Part shown: positions 1 through 8,703 of the stretch, piece by piece
Position numbering within the stretch: position 1 is the stretch's first letter
How the letters are laid out: each line of letters starts with the position of its first letter
NCBI RefSeq assembly: GCF_023502345.1
Contig: NZ_JAMFLX010000020.1
Coordinates: 20,376 to 84,375 of the forward strand
DNA: 64,000 nt
DNA from: Parendozoicomonas callyspongiae
Lineage (GTDB): Bacteria; Pseudomonadota; Gammaproteobacteria; Pseudomonadales; Endozoicomonadaceae
Reading direction: 5' to 3'
Program-made: the position numbers and the translations under genes
Notes under the pieces: generated by a model
Database searches by the model: none
Told to the model about the DNA's origin: nothing
What the model saw: only the letters and a program-made list of their open reading frames with translations

Positions 1-1092
1 CAGATTCCCGCTGGAACGGTCAACAAGAAAGTTTATCTTGCCTTGCCTTTATACCGCCCAGCACAGGTGAATGTGGCCAGAAATGCTCCGCCGACTGTCC
101 GTCATACAAGTTATGCGGCCGATGTCATTGATGAGGCATCTGGTGACAATGATATTGTTCAGGTTGAACACTCCCGCCTGAACCTGTCCCTCCACCTGGA
201 GGGAAGCCAGCTGACTGCCTATACGCTTCTGCCGGTTATTCATGTCCGTGAACTGCACAGTGACGGATCGTTGATCATAGACGGAAGCTTTATTCCTCCG
301 GCTCTGGATATTGCCGTATCGCCGGTTCTTCAGGAGCAGCTGTCCGAGCTGACAGCCTTGATGACACAGCGTTCCCGGCAGTGCTGCCAAAGGTTGCAGG
401 GGGGAGCCGATGCCGAGAGCCGGCAGATGCGGGTACTGGATCTCTTCTGGCTACAGACTCTGAATCGCTGGCTGCCCTGGTTTGGCACTGTCGCCAGAGA
501 TGCCGGTATGTCAGCCGGAGCCATGTTTCGTGAACTTGGCATGTGTCTTGGAGATCTTCTGGCACTGTTATCGGAACCTCTGCCGGAGTTACCCTATTTC
601 GATCACAGTAATCCAGGTCCCTCTGTCTCTGTGCTGTTTCGCAGCCTGCGCCGGGTACTCAGTAGTGTCGCGGATGACAGGGTTGTAGTGATTAACTGGG
701 ATAACACTGAGTTTGCTAACCGTCGTCTTATGCTTCTGGAAGATCCAGATCCTGAGCGCATGCAGTCAGGTCGTATTGTGCTGGGGGTTCAGTCCAGTCT
801 GGGTGTTGTCGCCACAGGGCAAAGGTTTGTCAATGCCAGCAAGCTGGCTGGCAAGCGTCGTATAGATACTCTGGTCTGCAGTGCCCTTCCAGGAATACGT
901 ATGCTGCAGCTGCCGATGGCACCCGGCGAGCTGCAGCCAAAGCAGGATGTTGTCTATTTCGAAGTTAATCGCAGTGATCCCCTGTGGCAGGAGCTGATTT
1001 CCAATGGCGACCAGCTGGTTATTCATATCGATGAACGGCTGCCGGATGTGGAGCTGACGCTCTACGTAATTCGTGGCGGAGAGAGTATCTGA
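1..1092 (+). CDS. tssK: T6SS baseplate protein TssK (5' truncated by window edge)
   Basis: The reading frame is open from base 1, so the gene begins upstream; about 363 C-terminal residues are visible, against roughly 445 for a full TssK. A TTG at 43 is an internal codon, not a start. The sequence has the family's look: a shell/neck region followed by a helical domain (LFWLQTLNRWLPWF) and a C-terminal receptor-binding-like domain (YFEVNRSDPLWQEL). TssK is the trimeric adaptor that joins the baseplate wedges (TssEFG) to the TssJLM membrane complex. The stop TGA shares one base with the tssL ATG, so the two are translationally coupled. Identity also rests on the tssL and tssM genes that follow. 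Confidence 0.93.
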   Translation, partial: QIPAGTVNKKVYLALPLYRPAQVNVARNAPPTVRHTSYAADVIDEASGDNDIVQVEHSRLNLSLHLEGSQLTAYTLLPVIHVRELHSDGSLIIDGSFIPPALDIAVSPVLQEQLSELTALMTQRSRQCCQRLQGGADAESRQMRVLDLFWLQTLNRWLPWFGTVARDAGMSAGAMFRELGMCLGDLLALLSEPLPELPYFDHSNPGPSVSVLFRSLRRVLSSVADDRVVVINWDNTEFANRRLMLLEDPDPERMQSGRIVLGVQSSLGVVATGQRFVNASKLAGKRRIDTLVCSALPGIRMLQLPMAPGELQPKQDVVYFEVNRSDPLWQELISNGDQLVIHIDERLPDVELTLYVIRGGESI

Positions 1093-1889
1093 TGCCGGAT
1101 GATGACGTTACTCTGGTTGTTGAAGGGTATGGCAGCAGAGCCCATGTTGTCAGTGATGGCTACAGCCAGGGGAGACAGGGAGAGGCTGTTGCCGGCATGG
1201 CGGCTCTTGATGGTGCCGGTCAGGAGAATGCACTGTTGCGCCTGGGGGCAGATCTGTTGGCACTGCTGGCTATGATCCCGCGCCTGGGAATGCCTTCGGA
1301 TGTCACTGCTCTTCGGGAGCATGTACAAAACAAACTGACACAATTACGCACGGAAGGTGCGTTTCTGGCCTGTCACCCCTGGGCGCTCGAGCAGTGTGGG
1401 CCGCTGTTCTGCCTTGTTCTGGATGAGGCCATTTTACGAACCCGCTGGGGACAGAAATCAGGCTGGGCCAATGATACCCTGCTAAGCCGTCTCTACGGTG
1501 GCCGTAATGGGGGTGAGCTGTTCTACCAGTTACTGGGGCAGGCCCAGATGCAGCCGGAAAATCTTGCAGAATTTCTCGAGCTGCAATACATCATGCTGAA
1601 GCTTGGTTTTGAAGGACGATTCCATGACCAGCCTGGTGCCCGTGAAGAGATCTGTTTCCAACTGCATCGTACCCTGCAGCGGGTTGCTCTGCGGCAGCCC
1701 CTTGAGTGCCTTCATATGCCTGCAGTCAGGGTAAGGCACCGGCTGAGTCGTTTTCGTTTTGGTCTGGTCAACAGCATGACTTTGGTTGTGATTCTGGCGA
1801 TGACCCTGATTGCCGGGTATCGCTACTTCGGCCAGATGCATACCCAGATCATGGCGATTGAGCAGACTCTGGCGGGTGAAAAATTATGA
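1092..1889 (+). CDS. tssL: T6SS membrane-complex protein TssL (DotU/IcmH family)
   Basis: A 265-residue DotU-family protein: a cytoplasmic helical domain (LLRLGADLLALLAMIP; LDEAILRTRWG; ELFYQLL; ELQYIMLKLGFEGRF, the family signature) and one C-terminal membrane helix at about residues 226-244. Only some 18 residues follow the helix, so there is no OmpA-like peptidoglycan-binding extension; anchoring to the wall would need another protein. TssL docks the baseplate on the inner membrane together with TssM. The gene overlaps the tssK stop by one base and overlaps the tssM start by four (ATGA), typical of a tight operon. Confidence 0.95.
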   Translation: MPDDDVTLVVEGYGSRAHVVSDGYSQGRQGEAVAGMAALDGAGQENALLRLGADLLALLAMIPRLGMPSDVTALREHVQNKLTQLRTEGAFLACHPWALEQCGPLFCLVLDEAILRTRWGQKSGWANDTLLSRLYGGRNGGELFYQLLGQAQMQPENLAEFLELQYIMLKLGFEGRFHDQPGAREEICFQLHRTLQRVALRQPLECLHMPAVRVRHRLSRFRFGLVNSMTLVVILAMTLIAGYRYFGQMHTQIMAIEQTLAGEKL

Positions 1890-4800
1890 ATCCGTTGCAG
1901 CTGGTTCTAATTATTGTCAGTGGTGGTGTCGGTGCGCTTGGACTGCTGTGGTTACTGTTAAGACAGTTTGGCTGGTGGTCGGTGTCCCTGTTCCTGGCCA
2001 TTATGATTGCCGTCGTGGTTGTTGCCCTGATACGCCGGACATGGAAAACAAGGCAGTCAACCAAGAAAGCTTCAGACGATGCATCGGCTGACAAAGAGTT
2101 TGAGGGCCAGTTTTACCGGCTGCGGGAAAAGCAGATAATGGCGGCTCTGAACTCCATGTATTCCCTGTTGCAGACCCGCTACAGGGCCGAAGCCTACAGA
2201 ATGCCACTTTATCTGATGATCGGGCCTGAGGGAGGAGGCAAATCCTCGCTCCTTAAATCCTTTGGCCTGCTGCGGGTCAGGACGCAGGAACTGGAAGAGG
2301 CTTCAGAATATCTGCAGGTTTGGTGCAGTGAAAACCTGGCAGTTATTAAACTCTGGGGGCGGCTCTATGAACAGACCGGTGGTGAACATGATGAACGGTT
2401 ATGGCATCAGGCTTTAAGGCGGCTCCTTAAAGAACGACCTAGGCGTGCGTTGAATGGTGTTCTGGTGGCACTGCCTGTGACGATTTTAACCGAACCGGCC
2501 GGTGAAGCCCGTGAACTGCAGGTAGACAGCCTCCGTCGTCGGCTTCATGAAACTGTTCAGACCCTGGGCCAGTCTTTACCAACCTACGTAACCGTTACCC
2601 AGTGTGACCGTCTGGTTGGGTTTTCCGGAGCCTTCCATAAACCTTTCTCCGGAGAAATTGAGCAGAGCCTCGGTGCCTTGACAGAAGGAAACGAACTTAG
2701 CCGCCAGTATCGACGGGACTGGTTTGAACGCTCATGGGAGGTTTTGCGAAGCAAGGTGCAGCAGCGTATTACTTTGGCGTTGCATGAAGAAAATGAAAAC
2801 ACAAACAAAATTGATATTGTCATTCTTTCATGGCAGCTACAGCTACTGGGCCCCAAGTTAGATGAATTGTTAGGTAGTGTATTTCGCCATTATCCCCTGG
2901 GCGCAGCTGTCTGCTTGAGGGGGTACTTTCTTACCGGGCACGGTGGAGGGTCTCCGAGTGAAGACCTCTTATTACGCTATCTCTGCAATCGTTATGGTTT
3001 CTCAGGAAGCAGCCAGCCATCGCCAGTCAGTAATTCCCTGAATTTTTTCAGTCGCGGTTTCGTTCCTTCTATTCTTTTGCCGGATGCCGGTCTGGCGGGT
3101 GTGAATCAGTACCGGGTATGGAGGTGGCGGGTGCTGTGCAGCAGCTGGTTGGTTATCAGTGCTCTGCTTATTGTTTTTTCAGGAGTCTGGCTCTACAGCA
3201 ATGTCAGATACATGGAAAAGCAGGGCAAGATCATGCTGACGACTTGGCGAACACTGGAGAGTGCACCACCGGATCAAAGCAGTTTTATCGGGCGGGTGAA
3301 GTGGTACCAGTCGCTGGATGAAGTGATTCAGGAGTACGAGAAACCGGGGCCGTGGTACATAGTTTCCTCTTTGATGAGAGGAGGGACTGGAGAAAAACTT
3401 CGAAATGCCTGGCGTGACCAGTTGCTTCAGGGATTGCAGCCGCTCCTGCTGAAGGAGCTTGAGCAGGCAGTTATTAAGTCACGAATGATGCAGCGAAGGG
3501 ATCGTACGGTTCTCTATGTACAGCTGTACTTTGCCCTGACCGGGCGACGTTCTCTGTCACCAAATAATGATACCCGGCTTTTTATTGTTCGTGAGTTGTT
3601 GGGTGACAACGCCAACAGGAGAAATTTGCTGGAAGCCTTTGATCATCAGCTGCAGGTCATGATCAGCAACCCCAGCGACCCGGCCAGTCGCAGCAGTGAC
3701 TTTCTGGAATTTATGAAAAATACCTGGGCCCGGGGCGGTGACAGTTATGTGTTGCTTTATAACTTGGCAGATATTCTTGGTTTCAAGAATGTTCCTTTGT
3801 CTCAGATATTCAGCAGCCCTGTGATTAATACCTTCCGTATTGAGCCTTCACTGGTTGAGCATGGTTTTCCTTCCAAATACACAATGAAAGCAGCAAACCG
3901 TATGGAGTTCCGTGCGGACAGCTACATCATAAAAATCTTCCTCGGTATCAGGCAGGCTCTTTTCCACCCGCAGTTTCCAGATGTGCATGATGCAGAGAAG
4001 AAACAGATTCTGCAGTCGGCAAGGGAGTTCTATTTTCTTGAGTATGCTGAGTTCTGGCAGAAACTGCTCTCTTCCATTGCTCTTCTTCCTGTTAATACCC
4101 ATGAGCAGCTGGCGAAAACATTGCTGCATTTTTCGTCTTCGGTGAATTCCCCCCTGGCCTCGCTGGTCAACACCGTGGTCAGCAATACCCAGTTTGAAAC
4201 TGAAAGCTCAAATAATGCTGAGGATGCCGACTCTACACCTCAGGGTGCAGATATTAAGAAACCGGATAAGAAGGCAGCAATCAAACAGGTCAGCTCCCTG
4301 GCAAAGGCGAAAAAAGAAGATATTTATAATCCTACCTGGGAACAGAAAGAAGAGGTCACCGATCAGTTTTCCATCTACCAGCAGCTTCAATCCCCCAATG
4401 AGCAGGAAGGTGTCAGTGCCGTCACATCCCGTGTTGCCCAGCTGTTTGATACCCTGCGTCCGGCACTGTTCGGTGTGGACTCGAATGGGCAAGCATTTGC
4501 TTTGATGGCAGATCTTGCTGAAGGAAAAAACGACTTTTTCACTGATCTGGAAGCTGTTATCGAAACACTGCCGGAAGATCCCCGCCGGATAATGAAGAAC
4601 CTTAATGATGTCACCCTGAAGATTTTGCTGGCCAGTGCAGCCAGTGAAATTGACAGACATTGGCAACGGGATGTTATGCCCCTGTGGCGTTCGACCATGG
4701 TTGATTATTACCCTGTCAAGAGCAGTAGTCACAAGGATGCAGATCCCGCTGCCGTTGAGAACTTGCTTGCCACAGGAGGGGTGATCGACCGGTTTTTCAA

Positions 4801-5338
4801 CAAGTACCTGGCTCCATTCTCTTCGACCAACAGTGTCGGGCTGACACCAAGACCGGTTAAAGGGCAGATGCTGCCGCTCAATCACACCATATGGGAACAG
4901 CTCAGTATTGTTCAGGATATCCGCAAGGTACTGTTTGCCAAGGACAACCGCGTCAGTATCGATATGGCATTGCGTATTGTCACCATGAGCCCGGAAGTCA
5001 CCCGGCTTCGTCTTGAAAGCGACAGTGGTGTTTTAACAAGCCTGCACGGACCATCACTTTGGCAGACTTTCCACTGGGATGGTATGGGGGCGACCGATGC
5101 ACTTCTGACACTGAGCTATTACAGCGACGATTTGCTGCTCGCCGAGCAGGAATGGAAAGGCCCCTGGAGGTGGATGCGTATGCTTCAGTCTGGAGTCAGC
5201 AAACCCCGAGAACTTGGTGAGTTTGAGCTGAAATTCAAGGCCAGGGAATACCAGGCTGAAATAATAGCCCGGCTGCCCGGGGCGACCCGTGTCGGATTGA
5301 TTTTTAACAAACTGAATCTACCGGAACAGTTGCAATGA
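1886..5338 (+). CDS. tssM: T6SS membrane-complex protein TssM (IcmF family)
   Basis: A 1150-residue IcmF protein of usual length. Two N-terminal membrane helices (about 4-26 and 31-50) precede a cytoplasmic NTPase-like domain with an intact Walker A, GPEGGGKSS, at 113-121. A third helix lies at about 412-435, followed by the large periplasmic part, including a Lys/Asp/Ala-rich linker around residues 770-815 and a C-terminal beta domain. TssM spans the periplasm between TssL and TssJ. The intact P-loop suggests nucleotide binding, which varies among TssM proteins. The stop overlaps the start of the kinase gene (ATGA). Confidence 0.96.
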   Translation: MNPLQLVLIIVSGGVGALGLLWLLLRQFGWWSVSLFLAIMIAVVVVALIRRTWKTRQSTKKASDDASADKEFEGQFYRLREKQIMAALNSMYSLLQTRYRAEAYRMPLYLMIGPEGGGKSSLLKSFGLLRVRTQELEEASEYLQVWCSENLAVIKLWGRLYEQTGGEHDERLWHQALRRLLKERPRRALNGVLVALPVTILTEPAGEARELQVDSLRRRLHETVQTLGQSLPTYVTVTQCDRLVGFSGAFHKPFSGEIEQSLGALTEGNELSRQYRRDWFERSWEVLRSKVQQRITLALHEENENTNKIDIVILSWQLQLLGPKLDELLGSVFRHYPLGAAVCLRGYFLTGHGGGSPSEDLLLRYLCNRYGFSGSSQPSPVSNSLNFFSRGFVPSILLPDAGLAGVNQYRVWRWRVLCSSWLVISALLIVFSGVWLYSNVRYMEKQGKIMLTTWRTLESAPPDQSSFIGRVKWYQSLDEVIQEYEKPGPWYIVSSLMRGGTGEKLRNAWRDQLLQGLQPLLLKELEQAVIKSRMMQRRDRTVLYVQLYFALTGRRSLSPNNDTRLFIVRELLGDNANRRNLLEAFDHQLQVMISNPSDPASRSSDFLEFMKNTWARGGDSYVLLYNLADILGFKNVPLSQIFSSPVINTFRIEPSLVEHGFPSKYTMKAANRMEFRADSYIIKIFLGIRQALFHPQFPDVHDAEKKQILQSAREFYFLEYAEFWQKLLSSIALLPVNTHEQLAKTLLHFSSSVNSPLASLVNTVVSNTQFETESSNNAEDADSTPQGADIKKPDKKAAIKQVSSLAKAKKEDIYNPTWEQKEEVTDQFSIYQQLQSPNEQEGVSAVTSRVAQLFDTLRPALFGVDSNGQAFALMADLAEGKNDFFTDLEAVIETLPEDPRRIMKNLNDVTLKILLASAASEIDRHWQRDVMPLWRSTMVDYYPVKSSSHKDADPAAVENLLATGGVIDRFFNKYLAPFSSTNSVGLTPRPVKGQMLPLNHTIWEQLSIVQDIRKVLFAKDNRVSIDMALRIVTMSPEVTRLRLESDSGVLTSLHGPSLWQTFHWDGMGATDALLTLSYYSDDLLLAEQEWKGPWRWMRMLQSGVSKPRELGEFELKFKAREYQAEIIARLPGATRVGLIFNKLNLPEQLQ

Positions 5339-6039
5339 GCAGGTATCAGCTGTCGGGCCCGGTTTTCGGTCGTTTTACCAGGGAAGTCAGGGATACTCTC
5401 ACCGGATGTCGTCTGGTTATGAAGGGCCCTTTTTCTCCTTCCCCTCTTGAAGAGCGGTTTGCCCATGAGAGCAAGGTTTTGTCGCAACTGAACATTGAGG
5501 GAGTTGTGGGTTTACGCAACTGCCTCCGGGCTCCCAGGCGCTGTTGGTTGATCATGGATCGCCTGCCTGGCAACTCCCTTGATAAGGTATCAATCGCTCC
5601 CGAGCGTGCAGGCTGGCTGATAGCCAGGATCGCGCGATTACTCGCTCTGTGTCATCAAAAGAGCTGGGTTCATGGTGATATTTGCCCGGGAAATATTCAG
5701 GTAAATGGACGAAAGGTCTGGCTGCTGGATTTTGGTGCCGCGCTTCCACTCGGAAAGAGATATCCGGTTAAACGGCAGATGCGGCCGGTCTGGAGCAGTC
5801 CAACCCTGATAAATGGTTCCGGGAAAGTTTCTACAGGTGATGATGTCTACAGCCTTATGCTGCTGGGATGCTCTCTGCTTTCAGGCTCCCGGCGAGCCTG
5901 TCCCAAAGTGCATTCCGGTTGCCGCTGGCAGCGCCCTGGGCGTTTGAGCAGACGGCAGTGGCGTTTTATCTCTCAGGGGCTTGAACGTCCAGAGACTATC
6001 CATATACACGATCTCGTTACTCAGGCATTGGGTTGGTAA
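5335..6039 (+). CDS. Small T6SS-linked Ser/Thr protein kinase
   Basis: A 234-residue protein that is almost only a kinase catalytic domain. Key residues are visible: ATP-binding Lys30 (LVMK), helix-C Glu45, catalytic loop HGDICPGN (Asp115, Asn120) and DFG at 132-134. The HGD replaces HRD, as in many bacterial kinase-like proteins. The glycine-rich loop is poor, and there is no membrane helix or periplasmic domain, unlike full-length PpkA. The four-base overlap with tssM suggests coupled expression and a role in threonine-phosphorylation control of T6SS assembly. No Fha target or PppA phosphatase is in view; they could lie upstream. Activity is inferred from the retained catalytic residues. 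Confidence 0.82.
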   Translation: MSRYQLSGPVFGRFTREVRDTLTGCRLVMKGPFSPSPLEERFAHESKVLSQLNIEGVVGLRNCLRAPRRCWLIMDRLPGNSLDKVSIAPERAGWLIARIARLLALCHQKSWVHGDICPGNIQVNGRKVWLLDFGAALPLGKRYPVKRQMRPVWSSPTLINGSGKVSTGDDVYSLMLLGCSLLSGSRRACPKVHSGCRWQRPGRLSRRQWRFISQGLERPETIHIHDLVTQALGW

Positions 6040-6042
6040 GGA

Positions 6043-6618
6043 TCATCGACTTCCGTGAGCTATATTGATCGCTTTTTCAATAAAAACCAGATAGCGCTCG
6101 TCCGCCTTTAAACCATCCGGGAGAATAGCGGCCAGGTTAACGGCCCCTGCAATTGCATGACAGTAAAGAAAGGGAGGCGGAGATATCACGGGAGTGCCTG
6201 GTGCAGTCATACTGCCACCAGTCCAGAATACAGCCTGGGCAACCCACCCTGGTGCCGTCTGAAGTTCTGCTTTATTAGCGGCACGTTCAGCATCACGGCG
6301 ATTTTTTTCGGTGGGATTGATATACCACTCTTTAGCCGTAGCCAGCGCGACTTTCTCTGCTGGTACACAGTCATCAATGATTTCCTGGATACATTGAATT
6401 GCCCAGCCAATTCCTTCACGAGGGGGAAGGCCATGGGCCATGAACATCACAAGATCAGCAAAGTTCTTCTCAGCGTTAAGTTCACCAATCAGCTGTTCGG
6501 GAGTAGGGTTATTCTCCAACAGAGTTTCAACCTCAGGTGATGGCTGATAACGTTGGGTGATGTCCTGCGCGGTTAAATAGGGAAGTTTGGAGTACATATC
6601 GGCTTCACATTCAGTCAA
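6043..6618 (-). CDS. T6SS-associated DUF6931-like protein
   Basis: A 191-residue cytosolic-looking protein without signal peptide or membrane helix. It resembles a family I know as DUF6931, often coded in T6SS loci; typical patches are AAKEWYxxPxxxNRRxAE-like (here AKEWYINPTEKNRRDAE), GWVAQAVFWTGGSM and HAIAGAVNLAA. Function is unknown; lying seven bases after vgrG on the same strand, a VgrG adaptor or cargo-handling role is possible but only inferred. Start: TTG at 6618 has an AGG five bases upstream; the ATG at 6597 has no clear ribosome site, so TTG is preferred. Its 3' end meets that of the kinase gene three bases away, with no terminator between. Confidence 0.7.
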   Translation of the reverse strand: MTECEADMYSKLPYLTAQDITQRYQPSPEVETLLENNPTPEQLIGELNAEKNFADLVMFMAHGLPPREGIGWAIQCIQEIIDDCVPAEKVALATAKEWYINPTEKNRRDAERAANKAELQTAPGWVAQAVFWTGGSMTAPGTPVISPPPFLYCHAIAGAVNLAAILPDGLKADERYLVFIEKAINIAHGSR

Positions 6619-6624
6619 CAGAAC

Positions 6625-8661
6625 CTAATTAATTTTGGCAATGGCACCTTGAATCTGCACCATTGCTCCGGCCTTCACCTCGGTCATGGCCTGGCCATTC
6701 AGAGAGGCCAGAGCTCCTGAGACTTCAACCTTTCCAGATCCCTTCACCGTTGTCATAACTGAACTGAGTTCTGCTGTTGTCTGTCCTTTGACAGTGACCT
6801 GTGGTGCGCTGATTTCGATACTGGCAGGTCCGATACTGATCTTGCTGCCACCGACTTTCAGTTCAATGCTGGTCTGCCCTTCAATACTGATTTGTGGGGA
6901 AGTCAGTTTCAGGCTTTTCTTGGCATCATATTTCCCATCAGTACCGGCTTCCAGGCTGAGAGCCTGGCTGGCCTTACCGGTCCAGTCGGCACTGGATTCA
7001 AGGGTCATGGCATCGGTGGACTTGATGTCCAGAGTCTTGTCAATGGTGAGGGTCATTTTATCCTTACCGCTCCAGGTGCACTCTCCGGTTACCTCTAGAA
7101 TGTCGTTTGCTTCTACCGTACGGGTGTAGTCATTGCGAACCAGAGTTGTCATATCCTTTTGTGCCTGAAGATAAAACAGCTCCTTGTCTTTGTTATCATC
7201 AATACGAATCTCCGAAGCCATATCACTGCCACCTTCGGCAGTGCTGCGTGACAACAGGCCGCTGGTGGCAGGACTCGGGTCAGGTATCTTGAGTTTGCCG
7301 TTGTAGAGGCATCCTGTGACGACTGGCTGGTTTGGGTCACCCTCCAGAAAACCAACCAACACCTCCTGACCAACTCTGGGCAGGGTATGGCAGCCGAAAC
7401 CATCACCGGCCAGGGGTTGTACGACACGCAGCCAGCAACTGGAGTGATCATCAGGGTTATCCTCCCTGTCCCAGTGAAAGCGCACCATAATCCGGCCTTC
7501 GGCATCGGTATGGGTTTCACTGTTATCAGGTCCGGTTACCTGAGCAGTCTGAAGACCGTAAACCCTGACAGGTCTGGCGGGTTTGGGACGATATGGCCAC
7601 TCTTCAGGCTGGCAGGTGAAGGTGTTTAGGTACTCGTAACCTTTCTGGGTTTCGGTGTTAAGAATTTCATGCTTGACAGACAGCAGCAGATAGTCCCGCA
7701 CCTGACTGCGGTCAGGGTGGCGTGACAGGCGGAAGCGGCCTCCTGCGTGCATCTCTGGCTCAGCTGATTCTCCAGTGACCTGCAGGTATTCACTGTCGTG
7801 TGATTCCATCCAGTAACGGGCCTGATCAGTTGCCATATTTCTGTCACGGCCATGGCCCGAATAGCGAAATGCCTCCAGCTGCATACTGGTCTTCCAGTTG
7901 TGGCGGCTGTTAATGGCATTGCTGGTAATGGTCTGGGCCTGTTCATCCTGATAGCTGCCGGTACTGCCCGACTTGGGCTGGAGCTGTAGCTGGGGCTGCC
8001 AGCGGGTCAGGGCATTTTCGAGATCCGTTGCATCCCGGTAGTACTCCAGATCATCGCAGCACTTGGTAAATGACTGGTTGCTGTCACCAATAATCAGCCG
8101 GTGATGCCCATCTTCATGCTGGAAGTACCAGTGCTGCCCCTCCTCCCGGGTAAGGCGGTTGATAAAGTCGTAGTCTGTTTCATTGTATTGCACGCAGTAC
8201 TCACGCTCGGCCGGCGTACCATTGAGGTTGAACTTGCATTCACCACTTAAACCATGTTCCTGCAGCAGGGCGGAGATGATGTCTTTACTGCTTTTGGTCT
8301 GAAAAATACGACAGTTGTCTCTTAGATTAAGAAGCTCCAGCCATGGGCGAAGAATGACCCGGAAGGTCTGGATATTTCCACTTTCCTTTCCATGCATCTG
8401 GGTTATGGAGGCCACGATTCCATGGAAGCTGCGGACATTATGGCGATTGCTCTGAAGCCCCGGTCTATAGTTAACCGTCATCGGTTGACCCAGCAGTTCC
8501 GGAACACCGGGTTGGTCATGGAGCACGTCGGCCTGAATAACAAATGGGCGGCAGACAGCTTCTTCAACAACCAGCCGGCTAAGCAGCCATTGCTTGCCAT
8601 CATCGGATGTTGCGGTGAGCGGCCGTATATCCGGGGTCAGTGATCCTGCTGTGTTCGCCAT
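6625..8661 (-). CDS. vgrG: T6SS spike protein VgrG (TssI)
   Basis: A 678-residue VgrG from the ATG at 8661 (a TTG at 8670 in frame would add three residues; neither has a clear ribosome site). Order of domains: gp27-like base (residues ~1-380, with the EGQHWYFQHEDGHHRLI motif), gp5 OB-fold with FHWDREDNPDDHSSCWLRV and LPRVGQEVLVGFLEGDP, then a repetitive beta-helix needle ending near GAIAKIN. There is no extra C-terminal effector domain, so this is a structural spike rather than an evolved VgrG. It is inverted relative to the tss genes and pairs with the DUF6931-like gene downstream. Only 42 bases separate it from the divergent lipoprotein gene. Confidence 0.96.
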   Translation of the reverse strand: MANTAGSLTPDIRPLTATSDDGKQWLLSRLVVEEAVCRPFVIQADVLHDQPGVPELLGQPMTVNYRPGLQSNRHNVRSFHGIVASITQMHGKESGNIQTFRVILRPWLELLNLRDNCRIFQTKSSKDIISALLQEHGLSGECKFNLNGTPAEREYCVQYNETDYDFINRLTREEGQHWYFQHEDGHHRLIIGDSNQSFTKCCDDLEYYRDATDLENALTRWQPQLQLQPKSGSTGSYQDEQAQTITSNAINSRHNWKTSMQLEAFRYSGHGRDRNMATDQARYWMESHDSEYLQVTGESAEPEMHAGGRFRLSRHPDRSQVRDYLLLSVKHEILNTETQKGYEYLNTFTCQPEEWPYRPKPARPVRVYGLQTAQVTGPDNSETHTDAEGRIMVRFHWDREDNPDDHSSCWLRVVQPLAGDGFGCHTLPRVGQEVLVGFLEGDPNQPVVTGCLYNGKLKIPDPSPATSGLLSRSTAEGGSDMASEIRIDDNKDKELFYLQAQKDMTTLVRNDYTRTVEANDILEVTGECTWSGKDKMTLTIDKTLDIKSTDAMTLESSADWTGKASQALSLEAGTDGKYDAKKSLKLTSPQISIEGQTSIELKVGGSKISIGPASIEISAPQVTVKGQTTAELSSVMTTVKGSGKVEVSGALASLNGQAMTEVKAGAMVQIQGAIAKIN

Positions 8662-8703
8662 ATCAATCAAGCCGGTTTGGTGATGACTGAAGCGAGAGCA
8701 TAG

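Noticed and set aside
4208..4885. A 225-codon frame antisense to tssM
   Set aside because: Product lacks any recognisable fold, and the sense gene is certain.
6157..6540. A plus-strand frame opposite the DUF6931-like gene
   Set aside because: The minus-strand protein matches a family; the plus-strand product does not.
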